A stretch of DNA of 64,000 bases. It comes from Bacillota bacterium (GTDB lineage: Bacteria > Bacillota > Clostridia > Ch29). The stretch is from the NCBI GenBank assembly GCA_013540605.1, contig JABVCK010000004.1, forward strand, positions 62,001-126,000, written 5' to 3'. Both the position numbers and the translations under genes were made by a program. Of this stretch, positions 45,241 through 53,817 are shown piece after piece; position 1 is the first letter of the stretch, and each line of letters begins with the position of its first letter. The notes below the pieces were generated by a model that was given only the letters and a program-made list of their open reading frames with translations, was not told the origin of the DNA and searched no databases.

Positions 45241-45259
45241 CTAATCATGTTGTGAGTAG
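45241..45259. promoter_or_regulatory. Candidate FCD-regulator operator at the oxidoreductase operon
   Basis: CTAATCAT-GTT-GTGAGTAG, 14 of 16 arm positions equal to the perfect operator core at asd2 (CTACTCAT-TGT-ATGAGTAG). It lies about 4-22 bp after the predicted start site, the same relative position as at asd2. Confidence 0.7.
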
Positions 45260-45269
45260 TGTTAATCTA

Positions 45270-45298
45270 ATATTACTCCTAATATTAGCCCGTGTCAA
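45270..45298 (-). promoter_or_regulatory. Promoter of the DAO/HcnABC-like operon
   Basis: Minus strand TTGACA (45293-45298), 17 bp, TAATAT (45270-45275). The start site should be near 45263, with the candidate operator just downstream. Confidence 0.6.
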
Positions 45299-45345
45299 GA
45301 TAAAAACTGACTTTTTTGATAATTGGGTTGAGTATTTTATTCAAT

Positions 45346-45372
45346 AAAAAAAAGCAGCGTGGCTGCTGCTCC
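45346..45372 (-). terminator. Terminator after the cysteine desulfidase-like gene
   Basis: Minus-strand AGCAG-CCACG-CTGCT followed by nine T residues; the stop codon is at 45377. Confidence 0.85.
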
Positions 45373-45376
45373 CCAT

Positions 45377-46696
45377 CTAACATCCTGCACAATCCCTTTT
45401 GTTCGTATGGCTGTTTTCCACCATAACCTCCAGTATCGCTTTGTCCGTTTCGGTCATCCCCGGATAGCTAACCTTACCAAGGTTCTGAATGGTTTTTTCC
45501 ACACTGCAGTGTATAATACCGTTATCACAGGGTACCACCACTCCATCCATAGCAAGGAGGGCGGACTGAAATGCCGCGGAGGCAGCTGTGGAAAGTTTCA
45601 GTGCACAGCCCGCCTTCCCACCGTCGCATATCATTCCCGTTACATTTGCAATCATATTCTTTATCGTACCCTCTATCTGTCTGTTTGTTGCTCCCATCAG
45701 CAAGGCTATACCTGTGCTTGCCCCTATCGCCGCGGCCACAGCGCACCCGCATAATGCGGAAAGCTTTCCGGTATAGTTTTTAATATAAATTGTCACGAGA
45801 TGGCTGAGGGCAAGGCCTCTGGCTAAGTCCCCATCATTCTTTCCGTACTTCTCAGCTACTGCAACAACGGGAAGAATTGCGGTCAAACCGTGATTTCCGC
45901 TTCCCGCGCTGCTCATAACAGGCATTTTCACCCCGGCCATCCGTACATCGGCTCCTGCAGCGGTCAGGGCAGAAACGTAGTAGCCTGTATCATCCGAAAC
46001 CATTCCCTTTTTAATCATACTGTACAAATTATAGCCGACTCCCATTCCTATTCTCTCCTGCAGCCCCTTCCTGGCAACCGCAAGGTTCATATCCCTTCCG
46101 TTCAGCATAAAAGCAATATCCTCATCCGGTATCTCCCTGACCAGGTTGATTATATCTGATATTCGCTTACCCTGAAGCCATGTCCTTGGATCGTCCTTGG
46201 CCTTTTCTCCGGTTTTCTCCCCGGCAGAAAGTCCTATAGACTTGCCGTTGCTCTCAACCAGTACTATATTAGTATGGGATTCCTCAATAATGCATCTTCC
46301 GTTTCCTGCATCCGCTGCCACCCGGCAGTCAATGTACACCCCTGACCTGTCCAACACTTCCACTTCCACCGCTTCACTGTCAACAAGCTCCATTGCCCGG
46401 CTGGCAGCTTTACCGTCAATGTTCTCCAGCACTTCAAGCCCCTTTGCGGGGTCACCGCCCACAGCCCCCAAGGCCGCTGCTATATCAATTCCAACCCTGT
46501 CTATTCCCGGTATTCCAACGGCCATGCCGTTCTTATAAATGCCACTGCTCACTATAACCTTAATGTGCTTCACCCCATCGCCCGCAGCCTTTGCAGCGTT
46601 CGATGCGGCGAGGGCTACGGCAACGGGTTCGGTACACCCCAAGGCAGGAACAACTTCCTTCTTGAGTATTTGAATTATGTTTTTATACTCATCCAT
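45377..46696 (-). CDS. L-cysteine desulfidase-like protein (UPF0597/CyuA family)
   Basis: 439 aa. Related to the alpha chain of Fe-S serine dehydratase. Conserved Cys occur in VPALGCTEPVAVALAAS, SALCGCAVAAAIGAS and MICDGGKAGCALK, consistent with a 4Fe-4S cluster. The family converts L-cysteine to pyruvate, ammonia and sulfide. ATG at 46696 behind GGGGGTG; the frame is open to 46726. It is preceded by a sigma-54 promoter and activator sites next to a sigma-54 activator gene, the same design as megL. A GGGGAC-type repeat lies in its leader. Confidence 0.83.
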   Translation of the reverse strand: MDEYKNIIQILKKEVVPALGCTEPVAVALAASNAAKAAGDGVKHIKVIVSSGIYKNGMAVGIPGIDRVGIDIAAALGAVGGDPAKGLEVLENIDGKAASRAMELVDSEAVEVEVLDRSGVYIDCRVAADAGNGRCIIEESHTNIVLVESNGKSIGLSAGEKTGEKAKDDPRTWLQGKRISDIINLVREIPDEDIAFMLNGRDMNLAVARKGLQERIGMGVGYNLYSMIKKGMVSDDTGYYVSALTAAGADVRMAGVKMPVMSSAGSGNHGLTAILPVVAVAEKYGKNDGDLARGLALSHLVTIYIKNYTGKLSALCGCAVAAAIGASTGIALLMGATNRQIEGTIKNMIANVTGMICDGGKAGCALKLSTAASAAFQSALLAMDGVVVPCDNGIIHCSVEKTIQNLGKVSYPGMTETDKAILEVMVENSHTNKRDCAGC

Positions 46697-46710
46697 AGTA
46701 TCACCCCCGA

Positions 46711-46786
46711 TAATGTAAGGGGACACTTTCTATCAGTGGCCAGTGGCTAGTACCTGCGAACTGTGATCTGTGATCTAGTCCCCGAT
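46711..46786. repeat. GGGGAC-type and degenerate word repeats in the desulfidase leader
   Basis: ATAATGTAAGGGGACAC (46712-46728) is also found at 8309-8325 in front of the tandem arrays. It is followed by CAGTGGCCAGTGGCTAG and CTGTGATCTGTGATC words and closes with AGTCCCC, giving a GGGGAC...GTCCCC stem. It occupies the leader between the sigma-54 promoter and the ribosome site. More of the same word repeats continue to about 46875. Confidence 0.6.
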
Positions 46787-46796
46787 TAGAATAGCA

Positions 46797-46812
46797 CGCA
46801 AGTTCCATGCCA
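46797..46812 (-). promoter_or_regulatory. Sigma-54 (-24/-12) promoter of the desulfidase-like gene
   Basis: Minus strand TGGCATGGAACTTGCG, GG-N10-GC spacing exact. It shares TGGCATGG with the megL promoter. Confidence 0.85.
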
Positions 46813-46884
46813 TGTCTTACAAGTTACCAAAGGTCTAACCCAGACACCTGTGATCTAACATCTGTGATCTGCATTCCATCTCCC

Positions 46885-46940
46885 GTATCAAACTGATACT
46901 CGCCGGCGTATCATTTTGATATTCAGTATCAATATGATAC
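46885..46940. promoter_or_regulatory. Three palindromic activator boxes GTATCA-N3-TGATAC
   Basis: 46885-46899 (GTATCA-AAC-TGATAC), 46908-46922 (GTATCA-TTT-TGATAT) and 46926-46940 (GTATCA-ATA-TGATAC). They lie between the activator's stop (46945) and the sigma-54 promoter, about 100-155 bp upstream of the predicted start site. Confidence 0.85.
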
Positions 46941-46944
46941 TTTC

Positions 46945-48705
46945 CTATCCCAACCCGTATTTTTTTATCTTTCTGAACAGCGTAGCCCTGCCTATGCCCA
47001 GGGCTTGAGCCGCTTTTTCTTTACTCTCGTAAGTCCTTATGGCCTTATCAATCATTTCCCGTTCCATGTCTTCAAGGGCGCTTATCCCATTTGATTTGCC
47101 GTCACTGTGTTTAACTGTCCCATCCCTCATCCTCAGCGGCAGGCTTGATAATGTTATAAGCTTTCCCTGTTCCATATTTACAGCGTATTCGATTGCATTC
47201 TCCAGCTCCCTTACATTTCCTTTCCAGTTGTATTTCAGGAACAAACCCAATACCTCATCGCTGAAGCCCTCGATTGCCTTTCCGAGCTTGCTGTTGCATT
47301 TATCAAGCAGATAATCCATTAATATGGGTATATCTTCCTTCCTTTCCGCCAGCGAAGGTATATGCATGGGAATCACATTTAGCCTGAAGAACAGATCTTC
47401 CCTGAACTCACCAAGGCTTACCCGGTTTTCCAGGTCAGAGTTCGTCGCTGCTATTATCCGGACATCAATGGGTATGGGTATCTTTCCCCCTACCCTGTCT
47501 ATCTTCCTCTCCTGGAGCACCCTGAGCAGCTTGACCTGCAAGTGCAGGGGCATATCTCCTATTTCATCCAGGAACACAGTTCCTCCGTCTGCCAGTTCAA
47601 ACTTCCCGGACCGGCCTCCCCTTACCGCCCCTGTGAAGGCCCCCTCTTCGTAACCGAACAATTCGCTTTCAAGGAGCTGTTCAGGAATGGCGGCACAGTT
47701 GATTGCAACAAATGGTTTGTTCTTTCTCGGACTTGCCGAATGTATCGCCCTGGCAAACAGTTCTTTCCCCGTACCGCTCTCCCCGTGTATCAATACGGTG
47801 GATGACGATTTCGCCGCCTTCATTGCCCTGTCCTTTATTTCAATAATCGCAGGACTTTCGCCGATGATAGTGTCGAAGGAAGTACTGTACGTTGAGCCGA
47901 TTGTATCATTAATAACCTTGTGTATCTGGGAAATCTCCCTTATTGTGAATACGAGGCCTGAGAAATTCGCATCGTGGACTATGGGTTTTGCCGAAAAAAC
48001 CCCCCTTATGTAATAGCTGCTGTGCTGGTAGAGAAACTCTCTATTTTTTATATCGGAGGTGCGGGAATAATCCACACCGGATTCCCCGAACTCTCCAAAT
48101 ATCCGGCTGATTTTAACAGGATGCTTGTGTTTTCTTAGGTTGAAGAGGATGTTCGCCGCTTCATTATACCTGATTATTTCGCCTGTAGAATCGGTAGCTA
48201 TTATACCCTCATCGATGGAATTGATTATTATGTTCATCTGATTGGTCATGACTTCAAGGGTACTGGTCTTTTCCCTTTCCAGGACCTTAGCCGCAAGGAG
48301 GTCAGCCATTCTCTCCAGAAACTCCATAACGCTGGTCTTGTCGGTGAAAAGCCTGACCTTCTGTTCCTTGCTGAAAGCAATCAGCCCTATTATGCCTATG
48401 GCCTTGCCTGCTATGACAATCGGTGTTGAAATCTCTCCGTATTCAATACAGCCGCTCTTTATCCCGCAATCTTCACAAAGCGCTTCGGTCCTTGGATTTT
48501 CTACAAGGTAGCCTTTCCCTGTTTCCAGCACCTTCCGGAACACCGAGCTTCCGTCAACTGCTTGTCCTGCCAGGCTGCTGTACGCACCGGTACCGGCAAC
48601 TCTTATCAGGTTTTCGTCCACGATCGTCACGTCCACCCCAATTACACTGGCAATTGCATCTGCAATATTCTGTACGTCCTTTCCAACGCTCATGAGACCG
48701 CTCAT
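46945..48705 (-). CDS. Sigma-54-dependent activator with Cys-containing sensor and PAS domains
   Basis: 586 aa. Residues ~1-150: GAF-like sensor with Cys77, Cys80 and Cys86 (EALCEDCGIKSGCIEYGE), a possible thiol, metal or cysteine sensor. PAS ~155-270. AAA+ sigma-54 domain ~290-520 with GESGTGKE and GAFTGA. Fis-type HTH at the C-terminus (EKAAQALGIGRATLFRKIKK). ATG at 48705 with AAAGGAGG. It lies just upstream of the desulfidase-like gene; the palindromic boxes at 46885-46940 are its probable binding sites (inference). Confidence 0.88.
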   Translation of the reverse strand: MSGLMSVGKDVQNIADAIASVIGVDVTIVDENLIRVAGTGAYSSLAGQAVDGSSVFRKVLETGKGYLVENPRTEALCEDCGIKSGCIEYGEISTPIVIAGKAIGIIGLIAFSKEQKVRLFTDKTSVMEFLERMADLLAAKVLEREKTSTLEVMTNQMNIIINSIDEGIIATDSTGEIIRYNEAANILFNLRKHKHPVKISRIFGEFGESGVDYSRTSDIKNREFLYQHSSYYIRGVFSAKPIVHDANFSGLVFTIREISQIHKVINDTIGSTYSTSFDTIIGESPAIIEIKDRAMKAAKSSSTVLIHGESGTGKELFARAIHSASPRKNKPFVAINCAAIPEQLLESELFGYEEGAFTGAVRGGRSGKFELADGGTVFLDEIGDMPLHLQVKLLRVLQERKIDRVGGKIPIPIDVRIIAATNSDLENRVSLGEFREDLFFRLNVIPMHIPSLAERKEDIPILMDYLLDKCNSKLGKAIEGFSDEVLGLFLKYNWKGNVRELENAIEYAVNMEQGKLITLSSLPLRMRDGTVKHSDGKSNGISALEDMEREMIDKAIRTYESKEKAAQALGIGRATLFRKIKKYGLG

Positions 48706-48952
48706 TTACCAGCCTCCTTTCTGCGCTTTATTCACCAACGGCGGATTCAACCATTACCCGAATTAAACTTCCCATAGATTTATTGCAAATCCACCAGCTA
48801 ATCAACAATAATATTTATTTCAAAGAATAAAGAATGTTAATTAGGGGAAGGAATCGCATAAATTTTGTAGAATATTTATATTAGTTAACTGATATATTAC
48901 CATGGCTACTTTGCAGTTAACACTCCCTTTTGAAGTCGGATATATTTCGACT

Positions 48953-49759
48953 TCACTTTTTTTGCCTCCTTGACGCTTTTTTCTTTATCACCTCTTCTTT
49001 GGGCGCTGGTTTATCGGACTTTTTTTCACTTTCTGTTTCCATGTCAATCCCAAACATAGCCGAAATATCACCGTCACTAATAACCCTGCCGCTTTTCCTG
49101 CCAGATTTTCTGAGAAGCGTTTCTGTTTTCTGTGCAACTGCCTTTGAAACAAGTTCATCGATATTTACATTACGCAAGACAAAAAACAGCGCGGGGTTTT
49201 CATCCAGTCTGGCGCCGACACCGTAAAGGACTGCCGCTACATGCTTGCACATAGTCGCCCAATCAGGACAGCTGCAATCGAAGGATATTTCCTTTGGAGC
49301 CGGGAAAAGTCCCTTCCCCTGGGCAGTAAACAATTCGGCAAGCGCTTTCGGAAACTTGCCTTCTAAAAGTTCCTGTAATGAATCTATTTTGCCCTCACAG
49401 GCCTTTGCAATTGTGTCCCATGTATTCTTGCTCAACGGCTCTATGGCAATATCCACCTGATATGGTTTTGCCCTGCTTCCCTGTACCAGAGCTGCTATCT
49501 TGCCCGGAGTAATCTTCAAATCCAGCACGGCTCCATTACGGACATAACTGCGCCCTCTCCCTATGCGGTTTGAATAATCCGAATAGCGCTCCAGATTGTC
49601 ATTCCAAGTTTTTCCCCACCATGTCTTTGCTATATTTCTTCCATTTATTATGACCGGAGCAATATCGGGATTTTTCTTTCTCAATTTTTCAAGGCTTTTT
49701 TGTGCTTTTGCTTTATTTTGCGCTACCGTAACATATTCATAGCCATCATAATATGACAT
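48953..49759 (-). CDS. SWIM zinc finger protein
   Basis: 268 aa. SWIM motif CSCPDWATMCKHVAAVLYGV (CxC...CxH) near residue 165, with the YxRNGAVLDLKITPGKIAAL block before it. C-terminus is lysine-rich and likely disordered (KKSDKPAPKEEVIKKKASRR). These proteins are usually encoded next to SNF2-type ATPases, as here (19 bp after the helicase stop). Probably DNA- or protein-binding partner of that enzyme; function not established. Confidence 0.87.
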   Translation of the reverse strand: MSYYDGYEYVTVAQNKAKAQKSLEKLRKKNPDIAPVIINGRNIAKTWWGKTWNDNLERYSDYSNRIGRGRSYVRNGAVLDLKITPGKIAALVQGSRAKPYQVDIAIEPLSKNTWDTIAKACEGKIDSLQELLEGKFPKALAELFTAQGKGLFPAPKEISFDCSCPDWATMCKHVAAVLYGVGARLDENPALFFVLRNVNIDELVSKAVAQKTETLLRKSGRKSGRVISDGDISAMFGIDMETESEKKSDKPAPKEEVIKKKASRRQKK

Positions 49760-49777
49760 ATGCATCACCCTGCCATT

Positions 49778-52432
49778 TTATATTGAAAGCCTGAACAAAT
49801 CCATAAGCTGTTTATTGTCCATTTCAGTGATCCAGTTTTCCTGAACGTCCGGAATGATCTCTTTTGCCAGTTTTGTTTTTTCTTCTATCAATAAATCTAT
49901 CTTTTCTTCTATGGTACCCTTTGTTATGAATTTGTGCACAACGACATTTTTCTTCTGGCCTATTCTGAAAGCCCGATCTGTTGCCTGATTTTCCACCGCC
50001 GGGTTCCACCACCTGTCAAAATGTATGACATGGTTTGCCGAGGTAAGATTCAGACCTACACCCCCTGCCTTTATGGAAAGCACCAGGAACGGTACATATT
50101 CATGCCCCTGGAATCTTTCAACTATATCTCTTCTTTTTGCCACAGGAGTTTCTCCGTGCAGAACAAGCCCCTTATGGTGAAATACTGTCTCAAGAAATTC
50201 CTGCAGAGGTTTAGTGATTTCTTTGAACTGTGTAAACACTAGGACCCTTTCTCTTTTTTCATAAATGGTTTCACATATCTCCCGAAGCCTTGCAAATTTC
50301 CCGCTCTCGCCTTCAGCATAAAAGTCCTGACCGAGATATTGATCCGGATGATTGCATATCTGTTTGAATTTCATAAGGGAAGAAAGAATCAAGCCCTTTC
50401 TTTCAATCCCTTCTTCAGCAGACTCGAGCTTGGTTTTAAGCTCGTTGACAAGGGCATTGTAAAGCGCCGCCTGTTTTTTAGTAAGCGTTGAAAATGTCAT
50501 CATTTCTATCTTTTCGGGCAGGTCCGAAATGATGGCTTTATCCGTTTTCAGCCTTCTCAGTATGAAGGGGCTTACCACCTTCTTGAGCCTGGAATAACCT
50601 TCCTGATTTTCTTTCAACTCCTTAGTAAAATCTGTAAACTCCTTTGCACTCCCCAAAAATCCCTTGTTCAAGAAGTCAAACAAGGACCATAGATCCGAAA
50701 GGCGGTTTTCTATGGGGGTGCCGGTCATGGCTATTTTATAAGCTGCCTTTATTTGCTTCACGGCTCGTGTCTGCTTGGTTCCCGGATTTTTGATAGCCTG
50801 AGCCTCATCCAATACTAGTGTGTCCCACTCGACCTCCTTTAGTCCGTCATATTTCAGAAGCATTCCATAGGTCGTAATAAAAACATCATAATCCTTCAGA
50901 AGGCCTTTGATATCCCCAACATCGGCTTTGTTTTCGGAAGGATGCAAAACATAGTACTTTAATGAAGGTGCGAATTTTACGATCTCATTTATCCAATTCC
51001 CGATAAGTGATGCCGGGATAACTAAAAGAGTTTTTTCATGCTTCTTGCCCCGGATATAATTGAGAAGCGCTATGACCTGGACGGTTTTTCCAAGACCCAT
51101 ATCATCGGCAAGACATGCTCCCAACCCGAGCGTCTTCATAAAATGGAGCCAGGCAAGTCCTTTTTGCTGGTAGGGCCTCAGTCTGGCATGAAAATCATTT
51201 CCACCACTAATCTGCGCTATTTTATCAGGGTGTGTCAACCTTGCAACCACCGTATCAAGCCATTCACCATTGGTTATTTCAAGCTCACATGCCTCTTTCG
51301 GGATATTTATCATCTTCGAAGCGTTTAATTGAAAGCGCATTGCTTCAACCATGTTCATGTCCGCTTTTCGCATAAGCTTCTGCGCCTGTTCATAAGCCAA
51401 CAGGGTCTCTTTGAGCTTCTCGTGGTTTACCTCCACCCACTTGCCTTTTATGAATGCAAGCCCTTCGGCTTCCGAAAGCATTTTTTTCAATTCATCCACC
51501 GTTATTGTCTCATTTCCCATGGACAATTGAGCGTTAAAATCCACGAGGGCATCAAATCCCAGGTGGGAAGGGGGTCTATTGCCGATGCTTATAGATATTC
51601 TCATGGAATTGGATTTATTTTTCCACCAATTAGGAATGCGGCAAAGAATGCCGGCTTCTTCATATAAAGGGATTTCCTTTAGAAAAGTATAGGCTTCATG
51701 ACTCGTAAGCCCGAGAGGATGAAATATCTCCCCAGAATCTACCAGTTCTGAAATGAAAGTACTCTTTTCTGAAGCTTTGTTCACCGTCGACAATAACTCC
51801 AGGAGCTTCTTTTTATCATCTTTATATTCGATCAGTGCGTTTTTGAGTGGTAGATGCTTTGATTTCCCATCTCTAGCAACGCTGGAAGAATATGTTGCCA
51901 AAAAAGCAAAGGGGTACTCATCCTTATTGCTCTCAACAAGATGAAAAAAGACCCGTCCAACAAGACGTATACCAGAGCTTTTTGAAGTAAAATAATCGGC
52001 AACACTGCCCTTGTATGACTTGATTTCAGTTGAAAACGCATGGTTCAGTCCGCTCCAGATATCCTTGATCCAATCTCGGTTCAGGTACTCTGAGCCATTC
52101 ATGTATGGAGCGCTATGTAAAATATGTTCAATTTCTTGACTTTCCGGTTCAACAATGATTTTCTCTCTTAAAAACTCAACATCCGGGTTTTTTGAAAGAG
52201 CTTGTACAAAGGAAGCCGCTATAATGCCAAGAAAATGGATGGAATCCGACATAGGCACAGATTGATCCGAAAAACCCAGGAAAAGTAGAAATTTATATGC
52301 ATCTTCTTGGAATCTTCCATACAATTCTTGCTGCAGAAGTATTTGTCTTTTGTCTAATTGTTGCTCTGTTTCCTGAAAATCAAGTTCAAAGCCTTCCCGA
52401 TGAATCAAGGCAATGAGTTCTTCATTTGCCAT
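49778..52432 (-). CDS. SNF2-family DEAD/DEAH-type ATPase
   Basis: 884 aa. N-terminal ~380 residues form a bacterial SNF2-associated region of unknown role. The ATPase core follows: RPYQQKGLAWLHFMKTLGLG, Walker A ADDMGLGKTVQ, Walker B LDEAQAIKNP, TGTPIENRL, and motifs V/VI SIKAGGVGLNLTSANHVIHF and ATDRAFRIGQKK. ATG at 52432 (MANEELIAL) has GGGGTG upstream; the frame is open to 52501. It probably translocates on double-stranded DNA or remodels protein-DNA complexes. Paired with the SWIM gene. Confidence 0.9.
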   Translation of the reverse strand: MANEELIALIHREGFELDFQETEQQLDKRQILLQQELYGRFQEDAYKFLLFLGFSDQSVPMSDSIHFLGIIAASFVQALSKNPDVEFLREKIIVEPESQEIEHILHSAPYMNGSEYLNRDWIKDIWSGLNHAFSTEIKSYKGSVADYFTSKSSGIRLVGRVFFHLVESNKDEYPFAFLATYSSSVARDGKSKHLPLKNALIEYKDDKKKLLELLSTVNKASEKSTFISELVDSGEIFHPLGLTSHEAYTFLKEIPLYEEAGILCRIPNWWKNKSNSMRISISIGNRPPSHLGFDALVDFNAQLSMGNETITVDELKKMLSEAEGLAFIKGKWVEVNHEKLKETLLAYEQAQKLMRKADMNMVEAMRFQLNASKMINIPKEACELEITNGEWLDTVVARLTHPDKIAQISGGNDFHARLRPYQQKGLAWLHFMKTLGLGACLADDMGLGKTVQVIALLNYIRGKKHEKTLLVIPASLIGNWINEIVKFAPSLKYYVLHPSENKADVGDIKGLLKDYDVFITTYGMLLKYDGLKEVEWDTLVLDEAQAIKNPGTKQTRAVKQIKAAYKIAMTGTPIENRLSDLWSLFDFLNKGFLGSAKEFTDFTKELKENQEGYSRLKKVVSPFILRRLKTDKAIISDLPEKIEMMTFSTLTKKQAALYNALVNELKTKLESAEEGIERKGLILSSLMKFKQICNHPDQYLGQDFYAEGESGKFARLREICETIYEKRERVLVFTQFKEITKPLQEFLETVFHHKGLVLHGETPVAKRRDIVERFQGHEYVPFLVLSIKAGGVGLNLTSANHVIHFDRWWNPAVENQATDRAFRIGQKKNVVVHKFITKGTIEEKIDLLIEEKTKLAKEIIPDVQENWITEMDNKQLMDLFRLSI

Positions 52433-52501
52433 AACTGCACCCCAATCTGGGACACAGGGTACGGTTCTCCCTGTTCCATGCCCCATATCGTCCCGCATCA
52501 A

Positions 52502-52738
52502 TCAAGCCTCTGCGCCGTTGACTCGCCGATAACCGTACCCTTTATTCTACCTTATGTATATATCTTAACACAGCAATAAGCTGTCTGTCATCTTATATAG
52601 TATGCTTACAATACTTTTCTATATTATGGGCAAAGATCAAAAAATATGCAATGATGTCAGCGAAATGGGACAAAGAACCGTCTTTGTCCCACCTTGTCCC
52701 ATGTCCCACTAAATGAATAAACGTGAAACATAAGCTTG
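52502..52738. other. Intergenic region with a GGGAC hairpin
   Basis: 237 bp. It contains the perfect stem-loop GGGACAAAGA-ACCG-TCTTTGTCCC (52667-52690), then more TTGTCCC/TGTCCC half copies. It belongs to the GGGGAC hairpin family. It marks the boundary between the SNF2 gene and the AT-rich peptide cluster. The rest shows nothing I recognise. Confidence 0.75.
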
Positions 52739-53764
52739 TTATATACTGTAAGTATCAAACATTTTATTAATTATTTCTACTGCGTTTGTAAAAGATCTGT
52801 GAATAGAAAGATTAGATGTTAAAATGACTCCATTAGCTCTTTTCTTTGCAAGATAATTAAGATCTACAATATCTGCCCTACTAGGGATACTCCTCGTAGT
52901 TAACGATTGCAAAACATCTGTTGCAATAATTACCTTCACTTGTTCTTTGCAACATAGTTCTGATATAAAATCAATCGTATCGGTTAAATGAATATAATCA
53001 GTAAGTAATCCTAAATCTCCTCTTCCGATTATTATTTCTGTACAACTCTTTAAGATAGAGGAAAGGCCTTTAACAGATTTGGGTGTCTCAATTTTAGGTA
53101 TCAAGTGAAAATCATAGATGTTATGTTCATTTATTTCTTTCTTTATTATTTGAACTTGTTGATGATTTTCAACTAAAGACAGACAAATATTTTTTATATT
53201 GTAATTTCTTATAAGTCCACAGATAGCATTAAACATGCTTTTATTTGAGTTTTCCTGATACGCATGTTGTGAAAAGATTACAGATCTAGGACCTCTTAAT
53301 TCAGATGAATTTAAGGCTCTTGCTGTTAAAGTATTATGATTGGTTTGAATGACAGTCAATAATAATTCCCCATCACCAATAATAATTGTACTATTATTTT
53401 TTATTGACGCTAGCGGCAAATTTGCATCAACAATAAAAGTATGTCGGTCATTTGTATCATACTCTGTTGTGAGTATTATTATATCGTTTTCTTTTATATA
53501 TTGCGCCTGCGTATGGTCTTGATAAATTCTATTTTTGTAGCAAGGATAAGGTATATCCAGCAATATATTAGGAATAGAATGTATGGCAGTATAATATGTT
53601 TCATATAGTTTACTAAAAAAATCATGATAATCATGGATATCATTATTAACCAAGTTAAATCTAATTCGATTAATATGTAGTGTTGCGTAATTTTTCACTA
53701 TTTCATAGCAATTATCAAAATTCTTAAAATACCTTAAGGTCGGTATAATTTCAACATTAGACAT
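52739..53764 (-). CDS. Pyruvate kinase-like protein without the C-terminal domain
   Basis: 341 aa, against about 470 or more for true pyruvate kinase. Pyruvate kinase features: RFNLVNNDIHDYHDFF (like the RLNFSHG region), a B-domain-like part with GDGELLLTVI and GPRSVIF, PKIETPKSVKGLSSIL (catalytic Lys and metal Glu), GRGDLG (metal Asp), and IATDVLQSL...SRADIVDL. The C-terminal regulatory domain is absent. It follows the radical SAM gene by 53 bp in an AT-rich cluster, so a special role, perhaps phosphoenolpyruvate- or pyruvate-based peptide modification, is possible (speculative). Confidence 0.78.
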   Translation of the reverse strand: MSNVEIIPTLRYFKNFDNCYEIVKNYATLHINRIRFNLVNNDIHDYHDFFSKLYETYYTAIHSIPNILLDIPYPCYKNRIYQDHTQAQYIKENDIIILTTEYDTNDRHTFIVDANLPLASIKNNSTIIIGDGELLLTVIQTNHNTLTARALNSSELRGPRSVIFSQHAYQENSNKSMFNAICGLIRNYNIKNICLSLVENHQQVQIIKKEINEHNIYDFHLIPKIETPKSVKGLSSILKSCTEIIIGRGDLGLLTDYIHLTDTIDFISELCCKEQVKVIIATDVLQSLTTRSIPSRADIVDLNYLAKKRANGVILTSNLSIHRSFTNAVEIINKMFDTYSI

Positions 53765-53817
53765 ATATTCCTTCCTTCCATTTCACATTATAAAGAATAA
53801 ACTCGGTGTTAAACTTC

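Noticed and set aside
45131-45345. Sigma-54 promoter for the oxidoreductase operon
   Set aside because: No GG-N10-GC element was found; TTGACA-17-TAATAT fits a sigma-A promoter better.
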